Shown here: piece after piece, positions 5,819 to 14,419 of the stretch | How positions within the stretch are numbered: the stretch's first letter is position 1 | How the letters are laid out: each line of letters starts with the position of its first letter | Origin: BP-133 sp040756995 | GTDB taxonomy: Bacteria > Actinomycetota > Acidimicrobiia > IMCC26256 > BP-133 | NCBI GenBank assembly: GCA_040756995.1 | Contig: JBFLYK010000060.1 | Coordinates: 1 to 38,237, forward strand | Direction of reading: 5' to 3' | Length of the DNA: 38,237 nt | The notes under the pieces: model-generated | Told to the model about the DNA's origin: nothing | Databases searched by the model: none | The model's input: only the letters and a program-made list of their open reading frames with translations | Translations under genes and position numbers: made by a program

Positions 5819-8431
5819 GTGATTCCGCCCACGGGGTTGCCGGTCGAGGAATCAGTTCCCGGGCTGCAGGCCGTACTCCGAGCGGACGGGCAGGCCGTGC
5901 TGCAGGCGCCGCCGGGCGCGGGCAAGACGACGGTCGTGCCCTTGCGGCTGCTCGACGAGCCGTGGCTGGCCGGCGGCCGGATCGTGATGCTCGAGCCGCG
6001 CCGGCTGGCCACCCGGGCCGCGGCGCGCCGGATGGCGGCCTTGCTCGGCGACGAGGTGGGCGGCGTCGTCGGCTACCGCACGCGGGACGAGCGCCGCACC
6101 GGAGCGGCGACGCGCATCGAGGTCGTGACCGAAGGCATCCTCACCCGCCGGCTCCAGCACGATCCGTCGCTGCCCGGCGTCGGCCTGGTGATCTTCGACG
6201 AGTTCCACGAGCGCAACCTCCATGCCGATCTGGCCTTCGCCCTGACGCTCGACGCCCGCCCCGCCCTGCGGCCCGACCTCCGTCTACTGGTGATGTCGGC
6301 CACGCTCGATACGCAACGGGTCGCGGCGCTGCTCGGCGGCGCGACGGGTCCCGCGCCGGTGATCGTGAGCGAGGGCCGGGCCTGGCCGGTCGACATCCGG
6401 TGGGCTCCTTCGGCCCCGGCGGCGCGGAAGCCGGGGTACAAGGGCCGGCCCGGTCGGCCGCCCCGGCCGGGGTCGCAGGTCGTCCCGGCGGCGACGGGGG
6501 CGGTGCTGCGGGCCTTGCGCGAGGAGTCCGGCGACCTGCTGGTGTTCCTGCCCGGAGCGGCGGACATCCGGCGCGTCGAAGCGGCGCTGCGCCAGCCGGG
6601 ATCGGCGCTCCCGGACGGAGTCGACGTGCGACCGCTGTATGGAGCGCTGCCGATCGCCGATCAGGACGCGGCGCTGGCGCCGTCACCGCCGGGGCGCCGG
6701 CGGGTCGTGCTGTCGACGGACATCGCCGAAACGAGCCTGACGGTCGACGGCGTGCGGGTCGTGGTGGACGCCGGCTGGCATCGCGCGCCGCGCTACGACC
6801 CCCGCAGCGGGCTGACCCGCCTGGAGACGGTGGGAATCACCAAGGCGTCGGCCGATCAGCGGGCCGGGCGGGCCGGCCGGACGGGGCCCGGAGTGGCCTA
6901 CCGGTTGTGGTCGAAGCTCGAACATGCCGCCCGGCGGCCTTTTCCCGACCCCGAGATCGTCACCGCCGATCTGGCCGGCCTGGCCCTCGAACTGGCGGTC
7001 TGGGGCGGCAGGCCCGACGCGTTGCCGTTCCTCGACCCGCCGCCGGACCGGTCGCTGGAAGACGGCCGCCGGCTTCTCACGCTGCTCGGCGCCCTCGACG
7101 CCGAAGGCCGCCCGACCGCCGTCGGACGGCAGATGGCCGAACTCCCGCTGCATCCGCGCCTGGCCCGCATGGTCGTCGGCGTTTCCGCCGCTCCCGCCGC
7201 CAGTGACGAACTGACCGCCTCGGCCGTTCTCTTCGCCGGCCGCGGCGCGACGGCCTGCGCCCTGGCCGCCCTGCTCGAGGACCGGGATGTCCTGCGCGGC
7301 CGTCCCGACGAGATCGAAACCGACGTCGCGGTCCGCCTGCACCTACTGCTCGATCGGGGTGCTCGCCATCCGCAGGCCGACGGACAGGCCGTCGCCGCCG
7401 CTCGCCGCCGGGCCACCGAACTCGCCCGCCGTGCGGGGATCCCCGGTCTTGACCATGGCGACTCCGATCCCGGGCCCGTGCTGGCCCTGGCCTACCCGGA
7501 CCGGATCGCGCAGGCCCGCGGAGGGGCTCGGTTCCGTCTGCGCGGCGGGGGAGGAGCCTGGTTGCCGCCGGACGATCCGCTGGCCGGCGAGGCGTTCCTG
7601 GTGGTGGCGGAGCTCGACGCCGCCGGCCGCGGCTCCGCCGCTTCGGGGAAGGACAGCCGCATCCGCCTCGCCGCCGCCCTCGACGCCACCGACATCGAAG
7701 CCGTCGCCGCCGCCACCGGCGCAACGGTCGAACGAGTGGCCACACTCTCCTGGGACCCGGCCCGCGACGACCTCCGCGCCCGCACCGAACGCCGCCTCGA
7801 CAACCTGATCCTCGGCGAAACCGAAGGCCCCGCCGAACCCGGCCCGACCGCGACCGCGGCGCTGCTCGCTCGCGTGCGCCTGACGAAGCTCGCACTGCTC
7901 GGGTGGAGCGACGCGGCCCGCACGCTGCAGGCCCGGATCGGCTTCGTGCGCCGCACGTCGGACCGAGCGGGGGAGTGGCCTGATCTCTCCGATGCCGGCT
8001 TGCTCGCCGCCCTCGACGAATGGCTGACTCCGTTGCTGGCGAACGCCTCCGGGCGGTCCGACCTGGAAGCGATCGACATGGCGGCGGTGCTCCGGCGACG
8101 GCTGGGACACCGTGGGGCGGAGCTCGACCGTCTGGCCCCGGCGGACCTCACCTTCGCCGGCGGGCGACGCGTGCCCATCGACTACTCCGGCGACCGGCCG
8201 GCCGCGGCCCTCAAGGCGCAGGACGCCTACGGGACGACCGTCCATCCGACGGTCTCGGGCATCCCCGTCGTCCTGTCCCTGCTGTCGCCGGCCGGGCGTC
8301 CGATCCAGGTCACGGCGGACCTCCCCGGGTTCTGGAAGGGCTCCTGGGCCGAGGTCCGCAAGGACATGGCCGGCCGGTACCCCAAGCACTGGTGGCCGCC
8401 CGACCCATCCACCGCGGAGGGGCGCCGCTGA
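5819..8431 (+). CDS. hrpB: ATP-dependent helicase HrpB
   Basis: The 870-residue protein starts at a GTG one base after the upstream stop. Walker A is APPGAGKTT (residues 30-38). Motif Ia is LEPRRLATRAAA, and motif II is DEFHER near residue 127, the HrpB form of the DEAH box. MSATLD is motif III, with STDIAETSLTV and QRAGRAGRTGPG as motifs V and VI. The C-terminal third contains the long HrpB-specific region ending in GFWKGSWAEVRKDMAGRYPKHWWP. The length equals the family norm. HrpB is a DExH-box RNA helicase-like ATPase in the cytoplasm; its physiological role in actinobacteria is poorly defined. The gene appears intact. Confidence 0.95.
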   Translation: MIPPTGLPVEESVPGLQAVLRADGQAVLQAPPGAGKTTVVPLRLLDEPWLAGGRIVMLEPRRLATRAAARRMAALLGDEVGGVVGYRTRDERRTGAATRIEVVTEGILTRRLQHDPSLPGVGLVIFDEFHERNLHADLAFALTLDARPALRPDLRLLVMSATLDTQRVAALLGGATGPAPVIVSEGRAWPVDIRWAPSAPAARKPGYKGRPGRPPRPGSQVVPAATGAVLRALREESGDLLVFLPGAADIRRVEAALRQPGSALPDGVDVRPLYGALPIADQDAALAPSPPGRRRVVLSTDIAETSLTVDGVRVVVDAGWHRAPRYDPRSGLTRLETVGITKASADQRAGRAGRTGPGVAYRLWSKLEHAARRPFPDPEIVTADLAGLALELAVWGGRPDALPFLDPPPDRSLEDGRRLLTLLGALDAEGRPTAVGRQMAELPLHPRLARMVVGVSAAPAASDELTASAVLFAGRGATACALAALLEDRDVLRGRPDEIETDVAVRLHLLLDRGARHPQADGQAVAAARRRATELARRAGIPGLDHGDSDPGPVLALAYPDRIAQARGGARFRLRGGGGAWLPPDDPLAGEAFLVVAELDAAGRGSAASGKDSRIRLAAALDATDIEAVAAATGATVERVATLSWDPARDDLRARTERRLDNLILGETEGPAEPGPTATAALLARVRLTKLALLGWSDAARTLQARIGFVRRTSDRAGEWPDLSDAGLLAALDEWLTPLLANASGRSDLEAIDMAAVLRRRLGHRGAELDRLAPADLTFAGGRRVPIDYSGDRPAAALKAQDAYGTTVHPTVSGIPVVLSLLSPAGRPIQVTADLPGFWKGSWAEVRKDMAGRYPKHWWPPDPSTAEGRR

Positions 8432-8487
8432 TTCGGCTCGCACGACTTTGGGTAGCGGCGCGGTTGAATCGATCAGGGGGGACACGA

Positions 8488-9123
8488 ATGAGAAGAGCAC
8501 TCCTCCTCCTCGCGGCCACTGCCCTTGTCATGGCCGGTGGCGGCGCCGCAGTGGGACAGACGAACACCGTCAGCGACCAGGACAAGACGTTCCTCAAGGG
8601 CCAGCAGGAGACGAACCTGGCCGAGGTCTCACTGGGAAAAATCGTGATTGAACGAGCGACGTCGGAGAAGGTGCGGGAGCTCGCCCAGATGCTCGTGTCG
8701 GAGCATCAGCAGGTGATGGAGCTCAACCGCGCCCTGTCGACCAAGCTCGGACTGCCCGTCCCCGAAGAGCCGAGTGCCGAGCTGAAGGCCACCGCCGAGA
8801 AGATCATGGCCCAGAGCGGCGCAGCGTTCGACGCCGCCTTCGTGGCCGCCCAGGTGGAAGGCCACACGAAGTCGATCGCCAAAGCCGAACAGGAGATCGC
8901 GTCCGGCTCCCATCCCGAGGTGAAGGCCTTCGCCACCGACTACCTCCCGAAGGCCAGGATGCACCTGCAGCACTCGGAAGCGACGCAGGCCGCGCTGGCC
9001 AGCGCCGACAGCAGCGCCGCCCCCGACCTGCCCCGGACCGGCACCGGCACCGCGGCCCTGGCGGCCATCGGCGCCGTGCTCGCCAGCCTCGGCCTCGTCG
9101 CCCGGCCGCGGACTCGCCGCTGA
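8488..9123 (+). CDS. Sortase-anchored DUF4142 (ferritin-like helical) surface protein
   Basis: The 211-residue protein has a signal peptide (MRRALLLLAATALVMAGGGAA). A helical domain spans about residues 28-170, with DQDKTFLKGQQETNLAEVSLGKIVIERA and a HxQVMELN helix typical of DUF4142. The C-terminus is a canonical cell-wall sorting signal: LPRTG at 181-185, a hydrophobic helix at about 188-204, and an Arg-rich tail. It is therefore expected to be exported and covalently attached to peptidoglycan by a sortase encoded elsewhere. The DUF4142 fold is a four-helix bundle resembling ferritin-like proteins; its biochemical role is unknown. The gene follows hrpB after 56 bases without a clear promoter. 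Its stop codon is part of a terminator palindrome shared with the convergent gene. Confidence 0.85.
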   Translation: MRRALLLLAATALVMAGGGAAVGQTNTVSDQDKTFLKGQQETNLAEVSLGKIVIERATSEKVRELAQMLVSEHQQVMELNRALSTKLGLPVPEEPSAELKATAEKIMAQSGAAFDAAFVAAQVEGHTKSIAKAEQEIASGSHPEVKAFATDYLPKARMHLQHSEATQAALASADSSAAPDLPRTGTGTAALAAIGAVLASLGLVARPRTRR

Positions 9124-9140
9124 CCGGCGAAGGCCGGTCA
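9121..9140. terminator. Bidirectional hairpin with both stop codons at its base
   Basis: TGACCGGC, a four-base loop (gaag) and GCCGGTCA form a perfect 8-bp stem. The first three bases are the TGA of the DUF4142 gene, and the last three are the TGA, on the other strand, of the ABC-F gene. There is no T-run. As the only sequence between two convergent genes it likely serves as a shared terminator or mRNA 3' end. Confidence 0.65.
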
Positions 9141-10961
9141 GGCCCCGAGTTCTTCGGAGAGTTCGAGCCAGCGTTCTTCGGCGGCGGAGAGGCGGGCTTC
9201 GACGGCCGCCAGGGTTTCGGCGATGCGAGCCAGGGCGACGTGGTCGTTGCCGGCGGCGGCGAGGTCGGCCAGCAGGTTGTCGCGCTCGCCGGCGGCTTTC
9301 TCCATCTCCGTTTCCGCCAAGCCGATGAGGCGCCGCAGAGTGCTCGGTGAGCGCGGCTTCTTCCCGGCCGGCGGGACCGGGGGCTTTCCGGCCGGAGTCT
9401 TCCCGACCGAGGGCGCGGTGCGGGACGACGCCGAACGGGGTTCGGCCATCTCCGCCCGGCGCCGGCGGGCTTCTTCGTACTGGGCGTAGCCGCCGGGGGC
9501 GTGAGCGGCGTTGCCTCGGCCGTCGAGCACCAGTGCTTCCTCGGCGGTCCGTTCGAGCAACGCCCGGTCGTGGCTCACGATCACCAGGGAGCCGGGCCAG
9601 GTCTCGAGGAAGTCCTCCAGAGCGCGGAGCGTGTCGAGGTCGAGGTCGTTGGTCGGTTCGTCGAGCAGGAGCACGTTGGGGAACGACGTCAGCGCCAGCA
9701 GCAGCTGCAGGCGGCGCCGCTCGCCGCCGGACAGCGTGCCGACCGTGGCCCACTGCAGGTCGGAGTCGAAGCGGAACCGTTCCATGAGCCGGACCTGCTC
9801 CCAGCCCGGCTGCGCCGCCTTGCCCGCCACCGCCTCCCGGACGCGTTGGCTCAGGTCGAGGTCCCGTCCCGTCTGGTCGTAGTACGACAACACGACGGTC
9901 CCCGCCGTCTCCACCCGCCCCTCCCGGGGCGCCAGCCGCCCGGCGATGATGTCGAGCACCGTCGTCTTCCCCGACCCGTTGGGGCCCACGATCGCCAACC
10001 GCCCGCCCGGCTCGAGGTCGAGATCGAGGTTGCGGAACAACCACCCGGCGGGGCCGAAGCAGTGGCCCACGCCGTGAAACGTGATGACCTTGTCGCCCAG
10101 GCGGGGGGTGGGCGTGGGCTTGGCCGCCGCACCACCTCCGCCGGTCCAACCGGTGGGGCCGCCGGGACCGAGGTCGATGGGGGCGGCGGCGCCGGCGGGC
10201 GTTGCCGGGCCGCCCTCCACGATCGCTTTCGCCGCCGCGATCCGGGCCTTGGGTTTGCGGGTCCGCGCCGGGGCGCCGCGGCGGAGCCAGGCCAGCTCGG
10301 CGCTCGCCAGGTTGCGGCGCACCGCCTCGGCGCCGGCTTCCTGTTCGGCCCGGGCGGCGCGGGCGTCGAGATACGACGCGTAGCCCCCATCGTGGGCGAA
10401 GGCCCGGCCCCGGTCGAGCTCCAGCATGCGGGTCGTCACCCGGTCGAGGACGTGCCGGTCATGAGTCACCATCACGAGGCCGCCCCGGAAGCGGGCCAGG
10501 CGGGCCTCCAGCCAGGCGATGGCATCGATGTCGAGGTGGTTGGTCGGCTCGTCGAGGATCAGCAGGTCGACCTCCGACACCAGCACCCGGGCCAGCGCCA
10601 CCCGCTTTCCCTGCCCGCCCGACAGCGTGGTCACATCGGCGTCGGCCAGGCCACCCATCCCGAGCCGCTCCAGGATCTCAGCCGCTTCCCAGCCTTCACC
10701 GACCGCCGCCCGCACCGAACCCGGCGGCAGCACCGGTTGCTGGTCGAGGAACCCGACCCGCACGCCCCGCCCCCGCCGCACCACGCCGGACTCCGGTTCC
10801 GCCGCGCCGGCCAGCACCCGCAGCAGCGTCGACTTGCCGGTCCCGTTGACGCCGACGACGCCCAGGCGGTCGCCGGTCGACACCGTCAGCGACAGGTTCT
10901 CGAACAGCGGGCGGTCAGGCCGGCGGGCCGTGACCCGCTCCAGGTCGACCAGGATGGGCAT
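9138..10961 (-). CDS. uup: ABC-F family ATPase, Uup type
   Basis: The 607-residue soluble protein has two ABC domains and no membrane spans. The first has Walker A GVNGTGKST, signature LSGGQGKR and Walker B LLILDEPTNHLD. The second has GPNGSGKTT, LSGGERRR and LLLDEPTNDLD. The linker carries the Uup-like ELAWLRRGAPARTRKPKARI segment followed by a Gly/Pro-rich stretch. The last 90 residues form a basic linker and a coiled coil (RLIGLAETEMEKAAGERDNL), as in the DNA- or ribosome-binding C-terminal domain of Uup. ABC-F proteins act on ribosomes; Uup is linked to ribosome and replication-related phenotypes. I chose the ATG at 10961 over the TTG one codon before it. It is the last gene of a three-gene leftward cluster. 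Confidence 0.92.
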   Translation of the reverse strand: MPILVDLERVTARRPDRPLFENLSLTVSTGDRLGVVGVNGTGKSTLLRVLAGAAEPESGVVRRGRGVRVGFLDQQPVLPPGSVRAAVGEGWEAAEILERLGMGGLADADVTTLSGGQGKRVALARVLVSEVDLLILDEPTNHLDIDAIAWLEARLARFRGGLVMVTHDRHVLDRVTTRMLELDRGRAFAHDGGYASYLDARAARAEQEAGAEAVRRNLASAELAWLRRGAPARTRKPKARIAAAKAIVEGGPATPAGAAAPIDLGPGGPTGWTGGGGAAAKPTPTPRLGDKVITFHGVGHCFGPAGWLFRNLDLDLEPGGRLAIVGPNGSGKTTVLDIIAGRLAPREGRVETAGTVVLSYYDQTGRDLDLSQRVREAVAGKAAQPGWEQVRLMERFRFDSDLQWATVGTLSGGERRRLQLLLALTSFPNVLLLDEPTNDLDLDTLRALEDFLETWPGSLVIVSHDRALLERTAEEALVLDGRGNAAHAPGGYAQYEEARRRRAEMAEPRSASSRTAPSVGKTPAGKPPVPPAGKKPRSPSTLRRLIGLAETEMEKAAGERDNLLADLAAAGNDHVALARIAETLAAVEARLSAAEERWLELSEELGA

Positions 10962-10991
10962 CAACCCAAGGTAGCCAGCGGCCGACGCCCG

Positions 10992-12350
10992 TCAGCCGCC
11001 GAGGCGGACCCAGTCGTCGACGAAGAGTTGCCAGGCGCGGCGGGGGAGGCGGGCGGTCAGGGCCCGGTTCGCCTCCGGGCCGAGGAAGAACGAGAACTGG
11101 GTGAGGCGGTTGCGGGTCCGGATGCCGAGCAGGGACCGGTCGGCGACGGCCAGTGCCGACCGGGCGGCGGCCGGCGCCGACCCGTCGGCCAGGAGAAAGG
11201 CGTCGGCGAAGACGTCGGCGCCGACGGCGGCGGCCAGCATCCCGTCGACGTTGATGGCCGGTGCGCCGGACGTGAACGCCCGGTGCACGTCGACGACGGG
11301 CGACCCGTCCTCCAGACGGCCCTGCAGCGTGGCGCCGCTCTCCGACTCCACCGGCACGAGCGCCTCGCCGAGCGTCTCCTCCGGGTCGATCTCGTCGAAG
11401 CCGTAGTGGGCCTCGAGTTCCCGCATGCGGTCCCGGGTGTCGGCCACCAGCCGGTCCCGGCTGACCTCGGCCAGGTCCCCGGCCCGGACCAGCGTCGTGT
11501 TGATGACGTACCAGTTGGCGTCGGGCGTGTCGGGATCGGCGAACGGCGTGAAGAAGGCCAGGTGCGGCCGGGGCCGCCCGCGGGTCATCGGGGCGATCCC
11601 GACGTCGCGGCCGTCGAACGGATCGGCCGAGCGGCTCCGGAGCGGGGCCTGCACCGCCGCCACCCAGCGGGTCGGCTCCGGCAGGGAACGGCCCGGGCGC
11701 AGCAGCTCGGCCGTCGATGTGGCGTTGCAGACGACGGACTGGTCCGGCGGCAGCGTCAGGAGCGCGTCGCCGCCCGGGAGGCGCAGAGGGAGGCCGGTTC
11801 CGTTCTCGAGCCGGGCGCCCCGGTCGACCCCGCCGGCCACGACCCGCAGCCCGGGTCCGGCGACCAGGAGCGACCGCAGGGAGGACAGGATCGCTCCGTG
11901 GCGGGTCGACAGGCCCATGATCGGATCGGCCGGCGCCCAGGTACCCCGGCGGCGGGTGAAGCGCAGACCGGCTCCATCGCCCGGATCCGCCCGTTCGACC
12001 GCCAGCCACCGGAAGCTGGCCGGCGCGCCGCCGAGGCGCTCGTGGAGCTCCGCAGCCGTGGTGCCGATTCCGGCGGCCATGCGGCGGATGGTGCTCCACC
12101 GCAGGGAGCAGCCGGCGATGAGGCGCCGGCGCACCGGCGGTGACCCGGGGACCAGGACCACCGTCAACCCCTCCGCCCGGCTCAACCGGCTGGCCAGCAC
12201 CAGCCCGGAGATGCTGCTGCCGACCACGACCACGCACCGGCGGGCGGCCTTCAGCTCGACGGCCAGCCGCTCGACGCCGGGCTCGTCGACGATGGCGCCG
12301 TCGGCCACCGCCGGCGGGAGGTCGACGAGCAGGTCCGCAGCCGAAGTCAT
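10992..12350 (-). CDS. FAD/NAD(P)-binding protein of unknown substrate
   Basis: The 452-residue protein contains a Rossmann nucleotide-binding motif at about residues 39-52 (VVVVGSSISGLVLASRL, a GxSxxG variant of the usual GxGxxG). A second dinucleotide-fold-like region follows (VVCNATSTAELL). A C-terminal segment (INVDGMLAAAVGADVFADAFLLADG) resembles the FAD-contacting end of amino-acid-oxidase-like flavoproteins. I cannot assign a substrate. Its ATG overlaps the stop of the upstream cystathionine gamma-synthase-like gene by four bases (ATGA), so the two are translationally coupled and may act on a shared sulfur or amino-acid metabolite; that is inference. Only 30 bases separate it from the ABC-F gene downstream. 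Confidence 0.65.
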   Translation of the reverse strand: MTSAADLLVDLPPAVADGAIVDEPGVERLAVELKAARRCVVVVGSSISGLVLASRLSRAEGLTVVLVPGSPPVRRRLIAGCSLRWSTIRRMAAGIGTTAAELHERLGGAPASFRWLAVERADPGDGAGLRFTRRRGTWAPADPIMGLSTRHGAILSSLRSLLVAGPGLRVVAGGVDRGARLENGTGLPLRLPGGDALLTLPPDQSVVCNATSTAELLRPGRSLPEPTRWVAAVQAPLRSRSADPFDGRDVGIAPMTRGRPRPHLAFFTPFADPDTPDANWYVINTTLVRAGDLAEVSRDRLVADTRDRMRELEAHYGFDEIDPEETLGEALVPVESESGATLQGRLEDGSPVVDVHRAFTSGAPAINVDGMLAAAVGADVFADAFLLADGSAPAAARSALAVADRSLLGIRTRNRLTQFSFFLGPEANRALTARLPRRAWQLFVDDWVRLGG

Positions 12351-13531
12351 AGGCCCTCCAGTGCCTGGTCCAGATCAGCGATCAGATCGGCTTCCGCCTC
12401 GATGCCCACCGACAGCCGCACCAGCGCCGGGTCGGCGGCCAGGTCCGTGCCCTGCATGGCGAAGTGGCTCATCGTCGGCGGATACGAGATCAGCGACTCC
12501 ACCCCGCCCAGCGACCCGCCGAGGGCGAACAGCCGGGTGGCGGCGCACACCGCCCGGGCCGCCGCCTCCCCGCCGGCCAGCGTGAACGACACCATCCCGC
12601 CGAACCCCGACATCTGCTTGGCGGCCAGTTCGTGACCGGGGTGGGACGCCAGCCCCGGGTAATGCACCGCCGCCACCGCCCGATGGCCGGCCAGGAAGCG
12701 GGCCACGGCGGCGGCGTTGGCGCAGTGCCGCTCCATCCGCACGGCCAGCGTCTTCACGCCCCGCAGGATCAGGAAGACGTCCATCGGGCCGGGTACGGCG
12801 CCGGTGGCCGCCTGGAGCAGCTCGAGACGCTCGGCCAGCCCGTCGGAGGACGTGCCGGCCCAGCCGCCGATCACGTCGGAGTGCCCCCCGAGGTACTTCG
12901 TGGTCGAGTGGACCACGACGTCGGCGCCGAGCGACAGCGGCTGCTGGAGATAGGGCGAGGCCAGGGTGTTGTCGACCACGGCCCAGGCGTCCCGTTCCCG
13001 GGCCAGGGCCGCCACGGCGGCGATGTCGACGATCCGGAGCCGGGGATTGGTCGGGCTCTCGATCCACACCATCCGGGTCTCGTCCCGCCAGGCGGCGTCG
13101 ATGGCCGCCGGGTCGGTCAGGTCGGCCGGCGTGAACGACAGGCCTCCGTCCTCCCACACCCGGCGCAGCAGGCGGTAGGTGCCGCCGTAGAGGTCGCGGG
13201 AGACGACGAGGTGATCGCCGGGTCGCAGCAACCGCAACACGGCGTCCTCCGCCGCCACCCCGCTCCCGAAGCAGAAGCCGCGGGCCGCCCCTTCCAGCGA
13301 GGCGATGCAGCGCTCCAGCGCGGCGCGGGTCGGGTTGCCCGTCCGGGAGTAGAACCAGCCGCGGTCCCGGTCGACGTCGTCCTGAACGAAGAGCGAGGTC
13401 TGGTAGATCGGCACGGTCACGGCCCCGGTGGCGGGGTCCGGTTCCTGGCCGACATGGATGGCCCGGGTCTCGAAGGCCAGCGCCTCGAGCTCCTCCTCCG
13501 GGTGGCGATCCCTTGTGGTCAAGGCCCGCAC
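12347..13531 (-). CDS. metB: Cystathionine gamma-synthase/lyase family PLP enzyme
   Basis: The 394-residue protein belongs to the Cys/Met metabolism PLP-dependent family. It shows PIYQTSLF near residue 41, YSRTGNPTR (61-69), a G-S-G-x-A-A cofactor loop near 89, IESPTNP (158-163), VVDNTL (185-190) and the Schiff-base lysine Lys212 in HSTTKYLGGHSD. The C-terminal LGGSLGGVESLISYP motif is typical. The family includes cystathionine gamma-synthase, cystathionine lyases and methionine gamma-lyase; the exact reaction is not settled here. The length is normal. The start is a GTG without an evident Shine-Dalgarno. It heads the leftward cluster, and the 190-bp gap upstream is shared with the divergent RTX gene. 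Confidence 0.85.
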   Translation of the reverse strand: MRALTTRDRHPEEELEALAFETRAIHVGQEPDPATGAVTVPIYQTSLFVQDDVDRDRGWFYSRTGNPTRAALERCIASLEGAARGFCFGSGVAAEDAVLRLLRPGDHLVVSRDLYGGTYRLLRRVWEDGGLSFTPADLTDPAAIDAAWRDETRMVWIESPTNPRLRIVDIAAVAALARERDAWAVVDNTLASPYLQQPLSLGADVVVHSTTKYLGGHSDVIGGWAGTSSDGLAERLELLQAATGAVPGPMDVFLILRGVKTLAVRMERHCANAAAVARFLAGHRAVAAVHYPGLASHPGHELAAKQMSGFGGMVSFTLAGGEAAARAVCAATRLFALGGSLGGVESLISYPPTMSHFAMQGTDLAADPALVRLSVGIEAEADLIADLDQALEGL

Positions 13532-13556
13532 GATAACCCGCCACTTCGCCGTGTCA

Positions 13557-13571
13557 CCGGTGGTTCACCGG
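13557..13571. promoter_or_regulatory. Inverted repeat CCGGTG-GTT-CACCGG in the divergent intergenic region
   Basis: Perfect 6-bp arms around a 3-bp centre lie 26 bases upstream of the metB-like start codon. This is a plausible operator for the leftward cluster. It could also be a fortuitous GC-rich dyad. Confidence 0.3.
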
Positions 13572-13602
13572 CCCTGAATCGATGCGAAATTTTGCGAAGT
13601 GA

Positions 13603-13631
13603 TTGCCAGTGTGGCAAAGAAGAGGTATGTT
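13603..13631 (+). promoter_or_regulatory. Candidate sigma-70-type promoter with an operator over its -35 box
   Basis: TTGCCA (13603-13608) and TATGTT (13626-13631) are separated by 17 bp, close to the -35 and -10 consensus. The -35 box is also the left arm of a perfect inverted repeat TTGCCA-GTG-TGGCAA (13603-13617). A repressor binding there would block RNA polymerase. The RTX gene starts 91 bases after the -10 box, leaving a leader of about 85 bases. Confidence 0.5.
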
Positions 13632-13722
13632 GCCGGTGGTGCACAGTTCGCCTCCGGTCACGACTGTGCGGGGCCGGGGCCGCTGCGACACGGGAAGCAC
13701 GACCTGAAACAAGGAGGTATTC

Positions 13723-14289
13723 ATGGCAGGTCGCAGCATCAGGTTGGGGCGCCGCGGCGGCCGTGTCGTGGTCGGTCTGGCCATGACGGCCTACGTCGCG
13801 GGGCTGATGATCGCGGGAGCGCCACCGGGCAACTCGTTCGGCGGGTCGTGCAACGGCCGGCTGTCGACCGTCGGCCTGGACGCCTCCCACGAGAAGGGGC
13901 CGGTGATCATCGTGGGCGGCGACGCCAGCGACGACGTCATCATCGGCAGCCGCGGTGACGACACCATCGACGGGCGGGGCGGCAACGACACGATCTGCGC
14001 CGGATCCGGAGCCGACGACGTCCGGGGCGGCGACGGCGACGACGCCGTCTTCGGCGAGCGGGGTGACGACACGCTGCGGGGTGACGACGGCGATGACATC
14101 GTCATCGGCGGCAAGGGGAACGACAACATCTCTGGGGAGGACGGCGAGGACCAGCTGTTCGGCAGCGACGGTCACGACATCCTGAACGGCGTCGACGACC
14201 CGACCAACCCCGACAAGCTCGACGGCGGCGAGGGCAAGAACCTCTGCTTCATCGACGCCCTCGACGAGCCCGAGGAATGCAAGTTCTGA
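13723..14289 (+). CDS. Secreted RTX-type calcium-binding repeat protein
   Basis: The 188-residue protein has a strong AAGGAGGT Shine-Dalgarno. The N-terminus is basic, followed by a hydrophobic segment (about 15-32: VVVGLAMTAYVAGLMIAGA) that looks like a signal peptide with an Arg-rich n-region. Residues about 64-157 hold eight to nine RTX nonapeptide-like units of the form G-G-x-G-x-D-x-hydrophobic-x (for example RGGDGDDAVFG, RGDDTLRGD). These bind calcium in a beta-roll. Two Cys pairs (near residues 43 and 92, and C-terminal LCFI and EECKF) could form disulfides. There is no enzymatic domain, so it is a small stand-alone beta-roll, possibly a surface or matrix protein. It is followed by a GC-rich hairpin. 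Confidence 0.85.
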   Translation: MAGRSIRLGRRGGRVVVGLAMTAYVAGLMIAGAPPGNSFGGSCNGRLSTVGLDASHEKGPVIIVGGDASDDVIIGSRGDDTIDGRGGNDTICAGSGADDVRGGDGDDAVFGERGDDTLRGDDGDDIVIGGKGNDNISGEDGEDQLFGSDGHDILNGVDDPTNPDKLDGGEGKNLCFIDALDEPEECKF

Positions 14290-14310
14290 TCCGTACCTCC
14301 TAGCCCTGCA

Positions 14311-14347
14311 CCGTTCCCCGGACCCGAACAGGCGGGCCGGGGAACGG
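14311..14347 (+). terminator. GC-rich hairpin after the RTX gene
   Basis: CCGTTCCCCGG (14311-14321) pairs perfectly with CCGGGGAACGG (14337-14347) around a 15-base loop, 22 bases after the stop. There is no T-run, as is common for proposed actinobacterial hairpin terminators. Confidence 0.6.
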
Positions 14348-14419
14348 CCGCGTCCGGGGTAGTGTCCGCCCGTCCGACCAGCGCAACGCTGACAACGCAA
14401 CGAAGGCAGGGAGGCGGCA

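Noticed and set aside
9501..12143. An 880-codon plus-strand open frame
   Set aside because: It is antisense to the ABC-F and flavoprotein genes, which have intact catalytic motifs; its own translation has no recognisable domain.
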